From Actinoplanes sp. TFC3 (lineage in GTDB: Bacteria; Actinomycetota; Actinomycetes; Mycobacteriales; Micromonosporaceae), in NCBI RefSeq assembly GCF_001553785.1, contig NZ_LOJP01000002.1, forward strand, positions 801,469 through 865,468: 64,000 nucleotides of DNA, given 5' to 3'. Below, in pieces: positions 8,194 to 17,192 of this stretch. The first letter of the stretch is position 1, and every line of letters begins with the position of its first letter. Below the pieces are notes generated by a model that worked only from the letters and a program-made list of their open reading frames with translations, searched no databases and was not told where the DNA came from. The position numbers and the translations under genes were made by a program.

Positions 8194-8975
8194 GCGCAGA
8201 TCACTTCGACGCCGGCGTCGCGGATGGCTTCGATCACTCCTGGGGCGGCGCCCGAGTCGGTGACCAGCGTCTGGACCTTGCCGATCGGGCAGATGCGGGC
8301 GAACGCGTGCCCGCCCAGTTTCGACGAGTCCGCGATCACCACGACCCGCTTGGCCCGGGCCACCATCAGGCTGTTCATTGCCGCCTCGCCCTCGTGGTGG
8401 GCCGCCGCACCCAGTTCCACGTCCAGGGCGTCGACGCCGAGCAGCACGATGTCGAGGGTGACCTCTTTGAGCAGCGCGCCGCCCAGCGGGCCGACCAGTT
8501 CGAAGGATTGGGGGCGGACCACGCCGCCGGCCACCACGATTTTCATCCGGGAGCGCACCAGCAGTTCGTTGGCGATGTTCAGGGCGTTGGTGACCACGGT
8601 GAGCTGGGCGCCGTCGCCGCTGGCGTTGAGGTCGGGGCGCACCGCCAGGGCGCGGGCCACCTCGGTCATCGTGGTGCCCCCGTTGAGGCCGACCACCGTG
8701 CCCGGCTCGACGAGGGTGGCCGCTGCTTCGCCGATTCGTTGCTTCTCGGCCGAGTGCTTGGCGGTTTTGTAGCGCAGCGGGAGGTCGTACGAGACACCGT
8801 TGGCCACCGCGCCGCCGCGGGTGCGGGTGATCATTTGTTGCTGGGCGAGCTGGTCGAAGTCGCGGCGGATGGTGGCCTGGGAGACGTCCAGGCGCTCGGC
8901 GGCGTCCTCCACGGTGACCCGGCCGCTCTCGGCCAGCAACTCCAGCAGGGCATTCCAGCGCGCGTACCGGTCCAC
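8190..8975 (-). CDS. DeoR-family transcriptional repressor (amino-sugar type)
   Basis: A 261-residue regulator. The N-terminal DeoR helix-turn-helix contains ALLELLAESGRVTVEDAAE, then VSQATIRRDFDQL and RTRGGAVA. The C-terminal sensor domain has the family's phosphosugar-site phrases VGLNGGTTMTEVARAL, TVVTNALNIANEL and DIVLLGVDAL, followed by EGEAAMN. DeoR sensors of this kind bind phosphorylated sugars. The divergent SIS-ROK-NagA operon makes an amino-sugar phosphate the likely ligand (inference). GTG 8975 is chosen because GAGGGAG precedes it and homology starts there; the open frame runs upstream to 9182 without support. The regulator probably also controls its own promoter. Confidence 0.9.
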   Translation of the reverse strand: MDRYARWNALLELLAESGRVTVEDAAERLDVSQATIRRDFDQLAQQQMITRTRGGAVANGVSYDLPLRYKTAKHSAEKQRIGEAAATLVEPGTVVGLNGGTTMTEVARALAVRPDLNASGDGAQLTVVTNALNIANELLVRSRMKIVVAGGVVRPQSFELVGPLGGALLKEVTLDIVLLGVDALDVELGAAAHHEGEAAMNSLMVARAKRVVVIADSSKLGGHAFARICPIGKVQTLVTDSGAAPGVIEAIRDAGVEVICA

Positions 8976-9025
8976 CCGAGCTCCCTCTTTCAACCCGGCG
9001 AGAGTGCCAGGTCTGTGCACATTAG

Positions 9026-9065
9026 TGCGCGAAACGTCCCCGAGCAAAGAGAGTACCTGCGCGAA
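9026..9065. promoter_or_regulatory. Direct repeat TGCGCGAA x2 in the DeoR/SIS intergenic region
   Basis: Two identical octamers, TGCGCGAA at 9026-9033 and 9058-9065, are spaced 32 bp start to start, about three helical turns. A related GCTCGAAA lies at 9101. They sit in the 198-bp region between the divergent DeoR gene and the SIS gene, so they are candidate DeoR operator half-sites. This is a pattern observation only. Confidence 0.4.
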
Positions 9066-9173
9066 GGTTGCGGTCGCGGCGCTGTTCCGCGCAGAATGAC
9101 GCTCGAAAGACCCGCTTAGCGAGCGGATATGCGCAAGACCTTCCCGCAGCGGAAAGTAAGCGAGAGGGGCCCG

Positions 9174-10085
9174 ATGAGCCACGTCAGGGTGGAGATCGCC
9201 AGCCAGCCGGACTGCTGGCGGCAGGCGGCGAAGTTGGCCGGCTCGGCGGGGCTGCCGGTGCCCGGGGAACGGGTGGCAGTCGCCGGCTGCGGCACGTCAT
9301 GGTTCATGGCGCAGTCCTACGCCGGGCTGCGCGAACGCGAGGGCCACGGCGAAACAGACGCCTTCCAAGCCTCGGAGTTCCCGTACGGCCGCAAGTACGA
9401 CCGCGTCATCGCGATCACCCGCTCGGGCACCACCACCGAGGTCGTCGACCTGCTCGCCGCGCTGCGGGGCAAGATCCCCACCACGGTCATCACCGCGGAC
9501 CCGGAGGCACCGGTCGCCGCGATCGCCGACGAGGCCATCGTGCTGGACTTCGCCGACGAGCTGTCGGTGGTGCAGACCCGGTTCGCCACGAGCACCCTGG
9601 CCCTGCTGCGCGCGCACCTGGGCCACGACATCGAGGCGCTGGCGGCGGACGGGGACGCGGCCGTACGGCTGCCGTTGCCGGTGCACCCGGCGCTCGCCGA
9701 GCAGATCACCTTCCTCGGGCGCGGCTGGACTGTCGGGCTCGCCGAGGACGCCGCCCTCAAGTGCCGCGAAGCCGCCGAGTGGTGGGCCGAGGCGTACCCG
9801 GCGATGGAGTACCGGCACGGCCCGATCGCGCTCGGCCGGGAGGGCCGGGTGGTGTGGGCCTTCGGTGAGGTGCCCGAGGGGCTGTCCGAAGAAGTCGAAG
9901 CGACCGGGGCGGCGTTCGTGCACAGCCAGCACAACGGCGGCTACTGGGGAGCGGGCGAGCGCGAGGGCTTCGATCCGATGGCTGACCTGGTGGTGGCGCA
10001 GCGGGTGGCCGTACTGTTCGCCACCAGCCAGGGCCTCGACCCCGACCACCCGCGCGGGGTCACTCGTTCTGTGGTTCTGCCATGA
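9174..10085 (+). CDS. SIS-domain sugar-phosphate isomerase/deaminase-like protein
   Basis: A 303-residue cytoplasmic protein with two SIS subdomains, as in the isomerase half of GlmS and in AgaS. The first has VAVAGCGTSWFMAQSY and ITRSGTTTEVVDLL, both phosphosugar-binding phrases; the second has ITFLGRGWTVGLAEDAALKC and YRHGPIALG. Such proteins act on glucosamine-6-phosphate or similar ketosamine phosphates. ATG 9174 is preceded by GAGAGGGG; an upstream in-frame ATG at 9129 has no ribosome site. The gene leads the operon SIS-ROK kinase-NagA, divergent from DeoR. It probably performs the deamination/isomerisation step linking amino sugars to fructose-6-phosphate. Confidence 0.85.
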   Translation: MSHVRVEIASQPDCWRQAAKLAGSAGLPVPGERVAVAGCGTSWFMAQSYAGLREREGHGETDAFQASEFPYGRKYDRVIAITRSGTTTEVVDLLAALRGKIPTTVITADPEAPVAAIADEAIVLDFADELSVVQTRFATSTLALLRAHLGHDIEALAADGDAAVRLPLPVHPALAEQITFLGRGWTVGLAEDAALKCREAAEWWAEAYPAMEYRHGPIALGREGRVVWAFGEVPEGLSEEVEATGAAFVHSQHNGGYWGAGEREGFDPMADLVVAQRVAVLFATSQGLDPDHPRGVTRSVVLP

Positions 10086-10136
10086 CGCAACGCAGCGTCG
10101 GTCCCGGCTCGCGCGTCAGCGGCGAAAGGTAGATCG

Positions 10137-11063
10137 GTGAGCAACGACGTTGTGGTGGCGCTGGACGTCGGCGGCACCGGTATGAAGTGTGCCCTGGTGG
10201 GCCGCGGCGGCGAGGTCGTGCACGCCGAGCGGCACCCGACGCTGGCCCAGCGCGGACCGGAAGCGGTCACCGCGAACATCCTCGACATCGCGGCCGGGCT
10301 GGCCGATCGGGCTCGCGCCGACGGGCTTGACCCGGTGGCGGCCGGGCTGGTCGTGCCCGGGGTCATCGATGAGGGCAACGGCATCGCGGTGTGGTCGAGC
10401 AATGTCGGCTTTCGGGACGTACCGCTGCGGGAGTTGACGCAGAAACGGCTCGGACTGCCCACGGCGCTCGGCCACGACGTGCGGGCGGGCGGTCTGGCCG
10501 AGGCGCGGCTCGGGGCGGGGCGGGGGCAACGGCACGTGCTGTTCATCGCGATCGGCACCGGCATCGCGGCCGCCCACGTCGTCGACGGCAAGGCGCTGGG
10601 CGGGGCGCACGGCGCGGCTGGCGAGGTCGGGCACATCGTGGTGCGACCCGGCGGACCGGCCTGCAAGTGCGGCGGCCACGGGTGCCTGGAGTCGATCGCC
10701 TCGGCCTCGGCGGTCGGGCGGCGCTACGTCGAGATCTCCGGGGAGGCCGGGGTGACCGCGTACGACGTGGCCACCCGCGCGGCCGCCGGCGAGGAGCTGG
10801 CCAACCAGATCTGGACCGAGACGGTCGAGGCGTTCGCGGACGGGCTGCTCACCGCGCAGGCGCTGTACGACGCGGGCATCATCGTGCTCGGCGGCGGGCT
10901 CGCCGAAGCCGGGGAGGCCCTGCTCGCCCCGCTGCGCCTGGCCCTCGCCCAGCGCGTCACGTTCCACCGGCTGCCCAGCATCGTGCGCGCCAAGCTCGGC
11001 GACACGGCCGGCTGTCTCGGTGCTGCCCTGCTCGCCCTGGACCACTTGGAGGAGACCCGGTGA
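10137..11063 (+). CDS. ROK-family sugar kinase (N-acetylglucosamine/glucosamine kinase-like)
   Basis: A 308-residue kinase that should phosphorylate a hexose or amino sugar with ATP. The ATP phosphate loop is LDVGGTGMKCALV near the N-terminus. The catalytic region includes LGHDVRAG and the ROK zinc site reads CKCGGHGCLES, all cysteines present. There is no N-terminal helix-turn-helix, so it is an enzyme and not a ROK repressor. GTG 10137 has a GAAAGG ribosome site. Its stop overlaps the GTG of nagA by 4 nt, so kinase and deacetylase are coupled; N-acetylglucosamine as substrate is inferred from this context. Confidence 0.87.
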   Translation: MSNDVVVALDVGGTGMKCALVGRGGEVVHAERHPTLAQRGPEAVTANILDIAAGLADRARADGLDPVAAGLVVPGVIDEGNGIAVWSSNVGFRDVPLRELTQKRLGLPTALGHDVRAGGLAEARLGAGRGQRHVLFIAIGTGIAAAHVVDGKALGGAHGAAGEVGHIVVRPGGPACKCGGHGCLESIASASAVGRRYVEISGEAGVTAYDVATRAAAGEELANQIWTETVEAFADGLLTAQALYDAGIIVLGGGLAEAGEALLAPLRLALAQRVTFHRLPSIVRAKLGDTAGCLGAALLALDHLEETR

Positions 11064-12160
11064 CGGACAGAATTCACGGCCGCATTGTCCGGCCCGGCGC
11101 CGTGGTGCCCGGGTTCGTCGAGGTGGACGGCCCGACGATCCTGTCCGTTGACGAGTCGCCCGACGCGGGCTCGGACATCATCGTGCCCGGCTTCGTGGAC
11201 CTGCACTGTCACGGCGGCGGCGGGCACACCTTCACCCGCGGCGACGTCGACGACGCGGCCCAGGCCGCCGCCTTCCACCTGGCCCACGGCACCACCACGA
11301 TGCTCGCCAGCCTGGTCAGCTCCCCGTACGAGCTGATGTGCGACGCCACCGCCGCCTACCTGCCGTTGGTGCAGCAAGGCGCGATCGCCGGCATCCACTT
11401 CGAGGGCCCGTACCTGAGCGGCATCCGGTGCGGCGCGCAGAACCCGGACTTCCTGCGCGACCCCTCGATCGACGAGCTGAGCGCGCTGATCAAGCTCGGC
11501 GAGGGAGCGATTCGGCTGGTCACGATCGCGCCCGAGCTGACCGGCGCGCTGGACGCCATCGGGTTCCTGGCCCGCAACGGGGTGGCCGCCGCGATCGGGC
11601 ACACCGACGCCACGTACGAGCAGACCCTCGCCGGGGTTGACGCGGGCGCGACGGTCGGCACCCACGTCTTCAACGGCATGCCGCCGGCCCATCACCGCGA
11701 ACCCGGGCCGGTGCTGGCGCTGCTCGACTCCCCGGCCATCGTCTGTGAGCTGGTCGCCGACGGCATCCACCTGCACGACGGCACGTTGCGCTTCGCCGCG
11801 CACGCCACCGGGCCGGACCGCGCCGCGCTGATCACCGACGCGATGGACGCCGCCGGGATGCCCGACGGCGAGTACGAGCTGGGCGGGCAGGACGTCGTGG
11901 TGGCCGACCGGGTGGCCCGGCTGGCCCGCAACGGCTCGATCGCCGGCAGCACGCTGACCATGGACGCGGCGTTCCGGCAGGCCGTGGGGGCCGGGCTGGG
12001 CCTGCCCGCGGCGTCGGCGATGGCCTCGACCACCCCGGCGCGGGTGCTCGGGCTGGCCGATCAGGTGGGTGCGCTCGAGGCCGGGCTGCGCGCCGACCTC
12101 GTCGTGCTGTCGCCGGATCTGCAGGTCAAGCGGGTGATGCGAGCGGGGTCCTGGATCTGA
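11060..12160 (+). CDS. nagA: N-acetylglucosamine-6-phosphate deacetylase
   Basis: A 366-residue amidohydrolase that removes acetate from N-acetylglucosamine-6-phosphate. The family motifs are complete: metal-site HCHGGGGHTF, the acidic ligand in HFEGPYLSG, a histidine in IGHTDATYEQ, THVFNGMPPAHHREPG, and catalytic Asp in LITDAMDAAGMPDGEY, followed by SIAGSTLTMDAAFR near the C-terminus. GTG 11060 overlaps the kinase stop (GTGA) and follows TTGGAGGAGA. With the preceding kinase and SIS protein it completes the route from GlcNAc to fructose-6-phosphate. Its 3' end overlaps the convergent PAP2 gene by 35 nt. Confidence 0.95.
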   Translation: MTDRIHGRIVRPGAVVPGFVEVDGPTILSVDESPDAGSDIIVPGFVDLHCHGGGGHTFTRGDVDDAAQAAAFHLAHGTTTMLASLVSSPYELMCDATAAYLPLVQQGAIAGIHFEGPYLSGIRCGAQNPDFLRDPSIDELSALIKLGEGAIRLVTIAPELTGALDAIGFLARNGVAAAIGHTDATYEQTLAGVDAGATVGTHVFNGMPPAHHREPGPVLALLDSPAIVCELVADGIHLHDGTLRFAAHATGPDRAALITDAMDAAGMPDGEYELGGQDVVVADRVARLARNGSIAGSTLTMDAAFRQAVGAGLGLPAASAMASTTPARVLGLADQVGALEAGLRADLVVLSPDLQVKRVMRAGSWI

Positions 12161-12791
12161 GCAGGGCCTGCCACGGGAGCCGGGCCAGCAGCCGGGCCAG
12201 GACCAGCCCGAGCAGCAGCCCGGCCACCGAGTCGGTGATCCAGTGGTACGCCAGGTAGGTGGTCGTGATGATGACGATCACCGGGGGTGCCACCCGCAGC
12301 GCGGTCCAGTCCCGGCCGGTCAGCTCGCGCAGCAGCAGCGCGATGACGAAATACCAGGCCAGAGTGTTGGCGACGTGCCCGGACGGATAGCTGAGCGCCA
12401 GGTTGCCCGAGGCCGCGGGGTTGAACAGGACCTCGCGGTCCGGGCCCTTGAAGGCCGGCGCGGCCCGGTCGAGCCAGATCTTGAGCGGGCCGATCGTGAT
12501 GTACGTCAGCACGAACACCACCGCAAACGGGATGACGGCCCGCCAGGAACGCCAGCGCCAGAACAGCAGGGCGGTCAGCAGCAGCGTCACCGGCATCAGT
12601 ACCTGGCCGCCCTGGCCGAGATAGTTGAACACCCGCAGCGCCCAGTACAGCGGCTTGGGCCGGTGCTCGTCGACCCAGCCGGCAACCCGCAGGTCCAGGC
12701 TCAGCAAGTGACCGTTGGCCAACGCCACGGTGAGCGCGACGAACGCCGCCAGCAGGACGACATCCGGCCACCACGCTCGCAACTGACGCAT
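12126..12791 (-). CDS. PAP2-family membrane phosphatase
   Basis: A 221-residue integral membrane protein with about six helices. The PAP2 phosphatase motifs are present in order: KIWLDRAAP (motif 1, with R-A-A-P for the usual R-P), YPSGH (motif 2) and YHWITDSVAG (motif 3, catalytic His and Asp). Such enzymes dephosphorylate lipid phosphates such as phosphatidate, phosphatidylglycerophosphate or undecaprenyl pyrophosphate at the outer face of the membrane. ATG 12791 was chosen over a TTG three codons earlier. No good Shine-Dalgarno is visible; TAACTT lies 7 nt upstream, so it may be leaderless. Confidence 0.88.
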   Translation of the reverse strand: MRQLRAWWPDVVLLAAFVALTVALANGHLLSLDLRVAGWVDEHRPKPLYWALRVFNYLGQGGQVLMPVTLLLTALLFWRWRSWRAVIPFAVVFVLTYITIGPLKIWLDRAAPAFKGPDREVLFNPAASGNLALSYPSGHVANTLAWYFVIALLLRELTGRDWTALRVAPPVIVIITTTYLAYHWITDSVAGLLLGLVLARLLARLPWQALLRSRTPLASPA

Positions 12792-12809
12792 AGTGCCCAA
12801 GTTACAAGG

Positions 12810-14099
12810 TCAGAGGTAGCTCTTGAGCTTGGTGGCGAGCAGGTCACCGCGGACCCCGGAGTTGGGGCAGCCGCCGAAGTGGTGCAGGGCCACCACCTTG
12901 TTCGTCCGGCGCGACAGCACCGGGCTGCCGCTGGAACCGCCCTCGGTGTCGCAGTAGTAGGAGACGTCGGAGTTGGTGGCGTACCCGTCGAAGGCGTTGT
13001 CGACGACCGCGCAGGTGCCGGCCTTGTCCCCGAGGCGACCCGCGATCCGGGTGGGTTCGCCGGCCGGGTGCTGCGGGACGTACAGCTCCTGGTTGCGCGC
13101 CGGGCGGGCGGTGTCCAGGGTCAGGTAACCGTACTTCTGGACCGAGGCGAAGTTCTCCACCGTGAACAGCGTGTAGTCGTACACGTGGCTGGTGGAAATG
13201 ACCTTGTCGCCCCAGACCTTTGTCGGCTTGAAGACCTGGTAGCCACCGCACTTGGCGCACTGGTAGTTGAACCAGACCTCGGTCTCATAGGCGTCGGCCG
13301 AGCTGCTGAAACAATGGTTGTTGGTGATCAGCCGGTTCTTCGCGCCGACCCGCCAGCCGGTGCACAGCTCGGTGCCGTTGATCAGCAGCCGGGCGATGGC
13401 CAGGGAACGGGTGTAGGCGACCGGGTCGCTCGACTTGTAGCAAACCGCGTCGCTGCTCTGGTCGCCGCCGCAGATCGACTCCTCACGCCCGGTGAGTCCG
13501 GGACGCAGCAACCGGTCCACCGGAGCCTGAGCCTGCTCCGAGCGCGAAAATCCCTTCGCAACCTTGTCCACCTGTACGCCCAGAGTCCCCGCCGCGGCAC
13601 CCACCTCGGCGCCCGGCCCCCGGTGGATCTCCAGCACCGCAGTGTCCCCGGTCACCGACATCGCCCACTTGTCGCTCGGGGCGGTCGGGTTCACCGCGGC
13701 CGGGGCGTCGTACCGGTAGGACTCCTGCCCGGCGGCATCCGAAACGGTGAGGTAATCGCCGGGCCGCAGCACCATGCTCCTGAAGTGCAGCTTCACGTAG
13801 GACGCCTGCGGGTAGCTGAACACCTCGCGCTCGGGCCGCCCGTAGCCGATCCGCTTGTTGAGCCGCAGCACCTCGCCGACCTGCTGGCGGCCGTCCTGGT
13901 CATCCTTGACCTGGGCCGACTCGGCCGGCGGGGGCGCCAGGTCGACGGTCGGCGACGCGGCGACCGCCGGGGCTTCGTGCCAGGTGCCGACCTCGCGGCT
14001 CTCGGAACGGCTGGTCTGCGTCCACCCGACCGCACCAGCCGTGCCGGCCAGGGCCAGGGCGGCAACAGCCCCGGCCACAATGCTCACCGAGCGTCGCAC
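12810..14099 (-). CDS. Secreted trypsin-like serine protease
   Basis: A 429-residue exported protease. A short basic start and hydrophobic segment (about 5-25) form a signal peptide or anchor. Residues about 30-190 are a pro-region or beta-rich domain with a Pro/Gln linker. The chymotrypsin-fold domain follows with His262 (ITNNHCFS), Asp308 (VYDYTLF) and nucleophile Ser390 in GGSSGSPV, where the usual Asp before Ser is replaced by Ser. Several cysteine pairs suggest disulphides in the secreted protein. GTG 14099 follows ACGGAAG; the open frame continues far upstream but only as antisense of the DUF4032 gene. Family: S1, glutamyl-endopeptidase-like; specificity is not predictable. Confidence 0.87.
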   Translation of the reverse strand: MRRSVSIVAGAVAALALAGTAGAVGWTQTSRSESREVGTWHEAPAVAASPTVDLAPPPAESAQVKDDQDGRQQVGEVLRLNKRIGYGRPEREVFSYPQASYVKLHFRSMVLRPGDYLTVSDAAGQESYRYDAPAAVNPTAPSDKWAMSVTGDTAVLEIHRGPGAEVGAAAGTLGVQVDKVAKGFSRSEQAQAPVDRLLRPGLTGREESICGGDQSSDAVCYKSSDPVAYTRSLAIARLLINGTELCTGWRVGAKNRLITNNHCFSSSADAYETEVWFNYQCAKCGGYQVFKPTKVWGDKVISTSHVYDYTLFTVENFASVQKYGYLTLDTARPARNQELYVPQHPAGEPTRIAGRLGDKAGTCAVVDNAFDGYATNSDVSYYCDTEGGSSGSPVLSRRTNKVVALHHFGGCPNSGVRGDLLATKLKSYL

Positions 14100-14198
14100 A
14101 GATTCACTTCCGTTTCTTCCGGTCTGCCCCGTCCCGCTTGTGTGTAACGAGCCACGTGCAGCAGCGTCGCGCCGCTTGGTACAGGCACACTGGGGTTC

Positions 14199-15416
14199 GT
14201 GCGCATCACTTCCGCCCTCATCGACCCGGCGCTGCTGGAGCTGCCGTGGACCGTGCCGCTGGAGGAATGGCCCGCCGATCACCTGGTGGCGCTGCCCCAG
14301 GGCATCTCCCGGCACGTCGTGCGGTTCGTCAAGCTCAACGACACCGTCTACGCGCTCAAGGAGACCCGGGAAAGGATCGCCGAGAAGGAGTACGACCTGC
14401 TGCGCTCGCTCGAGCGGATCGGCTTCCCGGCCGTGGAGGCGCTGGCGATCGTCACCGACCGCCACGACGAGAGCGGTGAGCCGCTGGAGACCGTGCTGAT
14501 CACCCGGCATCTGCAGTTCTCGCTGCCGTACCGGGCGTTGTTCTCCCACGTGCTGCGTCCCGAGACGATGAACCGGCTGCTCGACGCGCTGGCCGCGCTG
14601 ATCGTGCGGATGCACCTCACCGGCTTCTCGTGGGGCGACTGCTCGCTGTCCAACACGCTGTTCCGCCGCGACGCCGGTGCGTTCGCCGCGTACCTGGTCG
14701 ACGCCGAGACGGGCAACCTGTATCCGAGGCTGTCGGAGGGTCAGCGCAGCGAGGACATCGAGATCCTGCGCATGAACATCTTCGGCGAGTGCCTCGACTT
14801 GAAGGCCGCCGAGCTGCTGCACGAGTCGATCGATCCGGAGAGCGTGGTCGACGACATCGTGGCGCGCTACGAGCGGCTGTGGCACGAGGTGACGTACGAG
14901 CAGGAGGTCCCCCGCAACGCCGGCGACGCGCGGCACGACATCGAGGGCCGCATCCGCCGCCTCAACGACCTCGGCTTCGACGTCGCCGAGGTGGCCATGT
15001 CCACGGTGGACGGCGGTTACCGGGTACGCCCCAAGGTGGTCGACGCCGGCTACCACACCCGCCGGCTGATGCGGCTGACCGGCCTGGACGCCGAGGAGAA
15101 CCAGGCCCGGCAACTGCTCAACGACCTGGACACCTACCGCGCGGAGAGCGACCTGACCGACGAGCAGCAGGCGGCCCACCGGTGGCTGACCGAGGTGTTC
15201 GAGCCGGTGGTCCGCGCGGTGCCGGCCAACCTGCGCAACAAGCTCGAGGCCCAGGAGATCTTCTCGCAGATCATCCAGCACAAGTGGCTGCTGTCCGAGC
15301 AGGCCGGCCGGGACGTCGGCATGGGCCCGGCGGTGCAGTCGTACCTGACCGACGTGCTCGCCCACAAGCCCGATGAGCAGGCCGTCCTCGGCATCGAGGT
15401 GGCGGCGCTGCCTTAG
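14199..15416 (+). CDS. DUF4032 protein with lipopolysaccharide-kinase-like N-terminal domain
   Basis: A 405-residue cytoplasmic protein of the DUF4032 family, common in actinobacteria and uncharacterised. The N-terminal half looks like a kinase fold: VYALKETRERIAEKEYDLL resembles the ATP-lysine strand and helix C, GFSWGDCSLSNTLF resembles the catalytic loop (Asp then Asn), and YLVDAETG resembles the DFG-type metal site. The C-terminal half (about 250-370) is the DUF4032 part, with VRPKVVDAGYHTRRLMRLTG. It is convergent with the channel-like gene, whose stop overlaps its own by 4 nt. The substrate is unknown. Confidence 0.82.
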   Translation: MRITSALIDPALLELPWTVPLEEWPADHLVALPQGISRHVVRFVKLNDTVYALKETRERIAEKEYDLLRSLERIGFPAVEALAIVTDRHDESGEPLETVLITRHLQFSLPYRALFSHVLRPETMNRLLDALAALIVRMHLTGFSWGDCSLSNTLFRRDAGAFAAYLVDAETGNLYPRLSEGQRSEDIEILRMNIFGECLDLKAAELLHESIDPESVVDDIVARYERLWHEVTYEQEVPRNAGDARHDIEGRIRRLNDLGFDVAEVAMSTVDGGYRVRPKVVDAGYHTRRLMRLTGLDAEENQARQLLNDLDTYRAESDLTDEQQAAHRWLTEVFEPVVRAVPANLRNKLEAQEIFSQIIQHKWLLSEQAGRDVGMGPAVQSYLTDVLAHKPDEQAVLGIEVAALP

Positions 15417-17182
15417 ATCCCTTCGAGGATCAGCGGCTCGGGTGGCGGGCTGGCCTGCTCGACCAGGGCGCGCAGCCCGGCCCGGCGGGCCACCACCATG
15501 ATCCGGTCGTCGGCCGACAGTACCCGGCGCGGGTCCGGCGACCAGTCCACCCACTCCTGCTCGGCGGCGGTCAGCCCGATCACCCGTACGCTCTCCGCGC
15601 GCGACGCCTGGCTCAGCGCGGCGCCGTCCAGCGGGGAACCGGCCACCACCCGGACGTTGGCGATCAGCAGTGCGTGCCGGTCGACCGGGATGGTGGCGAT
15701 CACGTCGCGGTCCAGCATGGCCGCAGCGAACGCCGGGGCGGCCAGCCGCGAGACGCTGCGTGAGATGGCGATGTTGAACGCGGTCTGCACCCGGCGGGCG
15801 AAGTCGTCGTCGAACAGCCGCAGCACCACGCGCAGATCGGGCCGGACCGCGCGGGCGTTCAGCGCGGCCTGCAGGTTGGACACGTCGTCGGTGGAGACCA
15901 CCACGAGCGCGCGGCTGGTGGCGACGGACGCCTGGCGCAGCGTCTCCTCCGACGCCGCATCCGCGATGATCAGCGGAATGCCGAGCTGCTCGGCCACGCG
16001 CACCCCGCGCGCGTCCCGGCTGCGATCGATGGCCACCACGTCGATGCCCAGATCGTGCAACTGGCGCAGCACCCGGGTGCCCACGTTGCCCAGCCCGACT
16101 ACCACCACGTGGTCCTCACGCTTGGCGGTGAAGCGGCCCCCGGCCAGCGCCAGCCGGGCGTTGACCATGCCCTCGACCACCGCTGCGGTGATCAGCGGCA
16201 GCAGCGCCAGCCCAGCGATAGTGAGCACCAACTGGGCGGCCTGCGCGACGGCGTTGCGGTTCTCCTCCACGTCGGACGAGCCGACCACGGTCAGCAGCGT
16301 GACGTACAGCGACTTCCAGAAGCCGTGGTAACCCAGCGACAACGCCAGCACGGTTCCGGACACCGCCGTGACCGCTAGCGTAACCAGCACGGCGATGCCC
16401 AGCTTGCGGCTCAGCGCGGCCCGGATCGCCCGGCCAGCCGCGAGGTGCGGGCGGCGGCGGGAGCTGACCGTCTTCTCCGGCTCGGCGGCCTTCCCGGTCG
16501 CCTCGGCCAGCACCAGATCCTCCGGGCGCTGCACGTCCGGCCCGGAATCCTCGGGGAGCACCTCGGCCTTGCCTGCGCCGTCGGCCGCGGTCAGGGTGCA
16601 GACCACCTGCTCGGTGCGTACGTCCTCGCGCCGCGCCACGTGGACCGTGCGGCCGGGCAGGCGAACGTGGGTGGGCACGACCTCACCGAGGGAGGCTGCG
16701 ACGAAGGCGGGCGCGGCCATCGCGGCGTCGGAGAGCACCTCGCAGTCGGCGAACAGCCGGCGTACGCTGTAGCCGAGGCCGGTGTTGAACATCCGGATGA
16801 CCAGGCGCAGGTCCGGCTCGACGGCCTGAGCGCAGAGCGCGGCGTGCAGGTTGACCACGTCGTCGGGCATCACCAGGGCCAGCGCTGCGGCGCCGTCGAG
16901 CCCGGCCGAGCGGAACGCGCGTTCGTCAAGGCGGTCGGCGCGCATGACCCTTACCCCTCGCAGGGCTGTCAGATCTGGCACGTCTCGCCGCAGCTTGCTC
17001 GGCACAATGACGGTCAGCCGCACCCGATGGTTGGCCGCCAGTTCCTCGGCGAGCGTGTAGACCAGCGCGTCCGCCCCGCAGACCACGAAATGCGGCCGGT
17101 TGTCCGCGGCGCCCGGCAGCGTGTGCCGCAACCGGGAGACCAGGGACTTGCGGTTACCCCCGGGGGTGGGATCGTCGGCCAT
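15413..17182 (-). CDS. Two-RCK (TrkA-N) ion-channel-like membrane protein
   Basis: A 589-residue protein with the layout RCK domain, membrane pore, RCK domain. The first Rossmann domain (about 30-180) starts HFVVCGADALVYTLAEEL. A membrane unit follows: helix about 262-283, a pore-like segment 286-305, helix about 313-338. The second NAD-binding domain starts VVVVGLGNVGTRVL at about 360 and runs to a TrkA-C-like end. This resembles the CASTOR/POLLUX and RCK potassium-channel group. The usual TVGYGD-type selectivity filter is absent: the equivalent stretch reads TVVGSSDVEEN, so K+ selectivity should not be assumed. Only 23 nt separate its start from the divergent gene at 17206. Confidence 0.83.
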   Translation of the reverse strand: MADDPTPGGNRKSLVSRLRHTLPGAADNRPHFVVCGADALVYTLAEELAANHRVRLTVIVPSKLRRDVPDLTALRGVRVMRADRLDERAFRSAGLDGAAALALVMPDDVVNLHAALCAQAVEPDLRLVIRMFNTGLGYSVRRLFADCEVLSDAAMAAPAFVAASLGEVVPTHVRLPGRTVHVARREDVRTEQVVCTLTAADGAGKAEVLPEDSGPDVQRPEDLVLAEATGKAAEPEKTVSSRRRPHLAAGRAIRAALSRKLGIAVLVTLAVTAVSGTVLALSLGYHGFWKSLYVTLLTVVGSSDVEENRNAVAQAAQLVLTIAGLALLPLITAAVVEGMVNARLALAGGRFTAKREDHVVVVGLGNVGTRVLRQLHDLGIDVVAIDRSRDARGVRVAEQLGIPLIIADAASEETLRQASVATSRALVVVSTDDVSNLQAALNARAVRPDLRVVLRLFDDDFARRVQTAFNIAISRSVSRLAAPAFAAAMLDRDVIATIPVDRHALLIANVRVVAGSPLDGAALSQASRAESVRVIGLTAAEQEWVDWSPDPRRVLSADDRIMVVARRAGLRALVEQASPPPEPLILEGI

Positions 17183-17192
17183 GGGCGCATCG

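Noticed and set aside
14100..15554. Upstream extension of the trypsin-like protease frame
   Set aside because: It is antisense to the DUF4032 gene; protease homology, the signal peptide and a ribosome site start at 14099.
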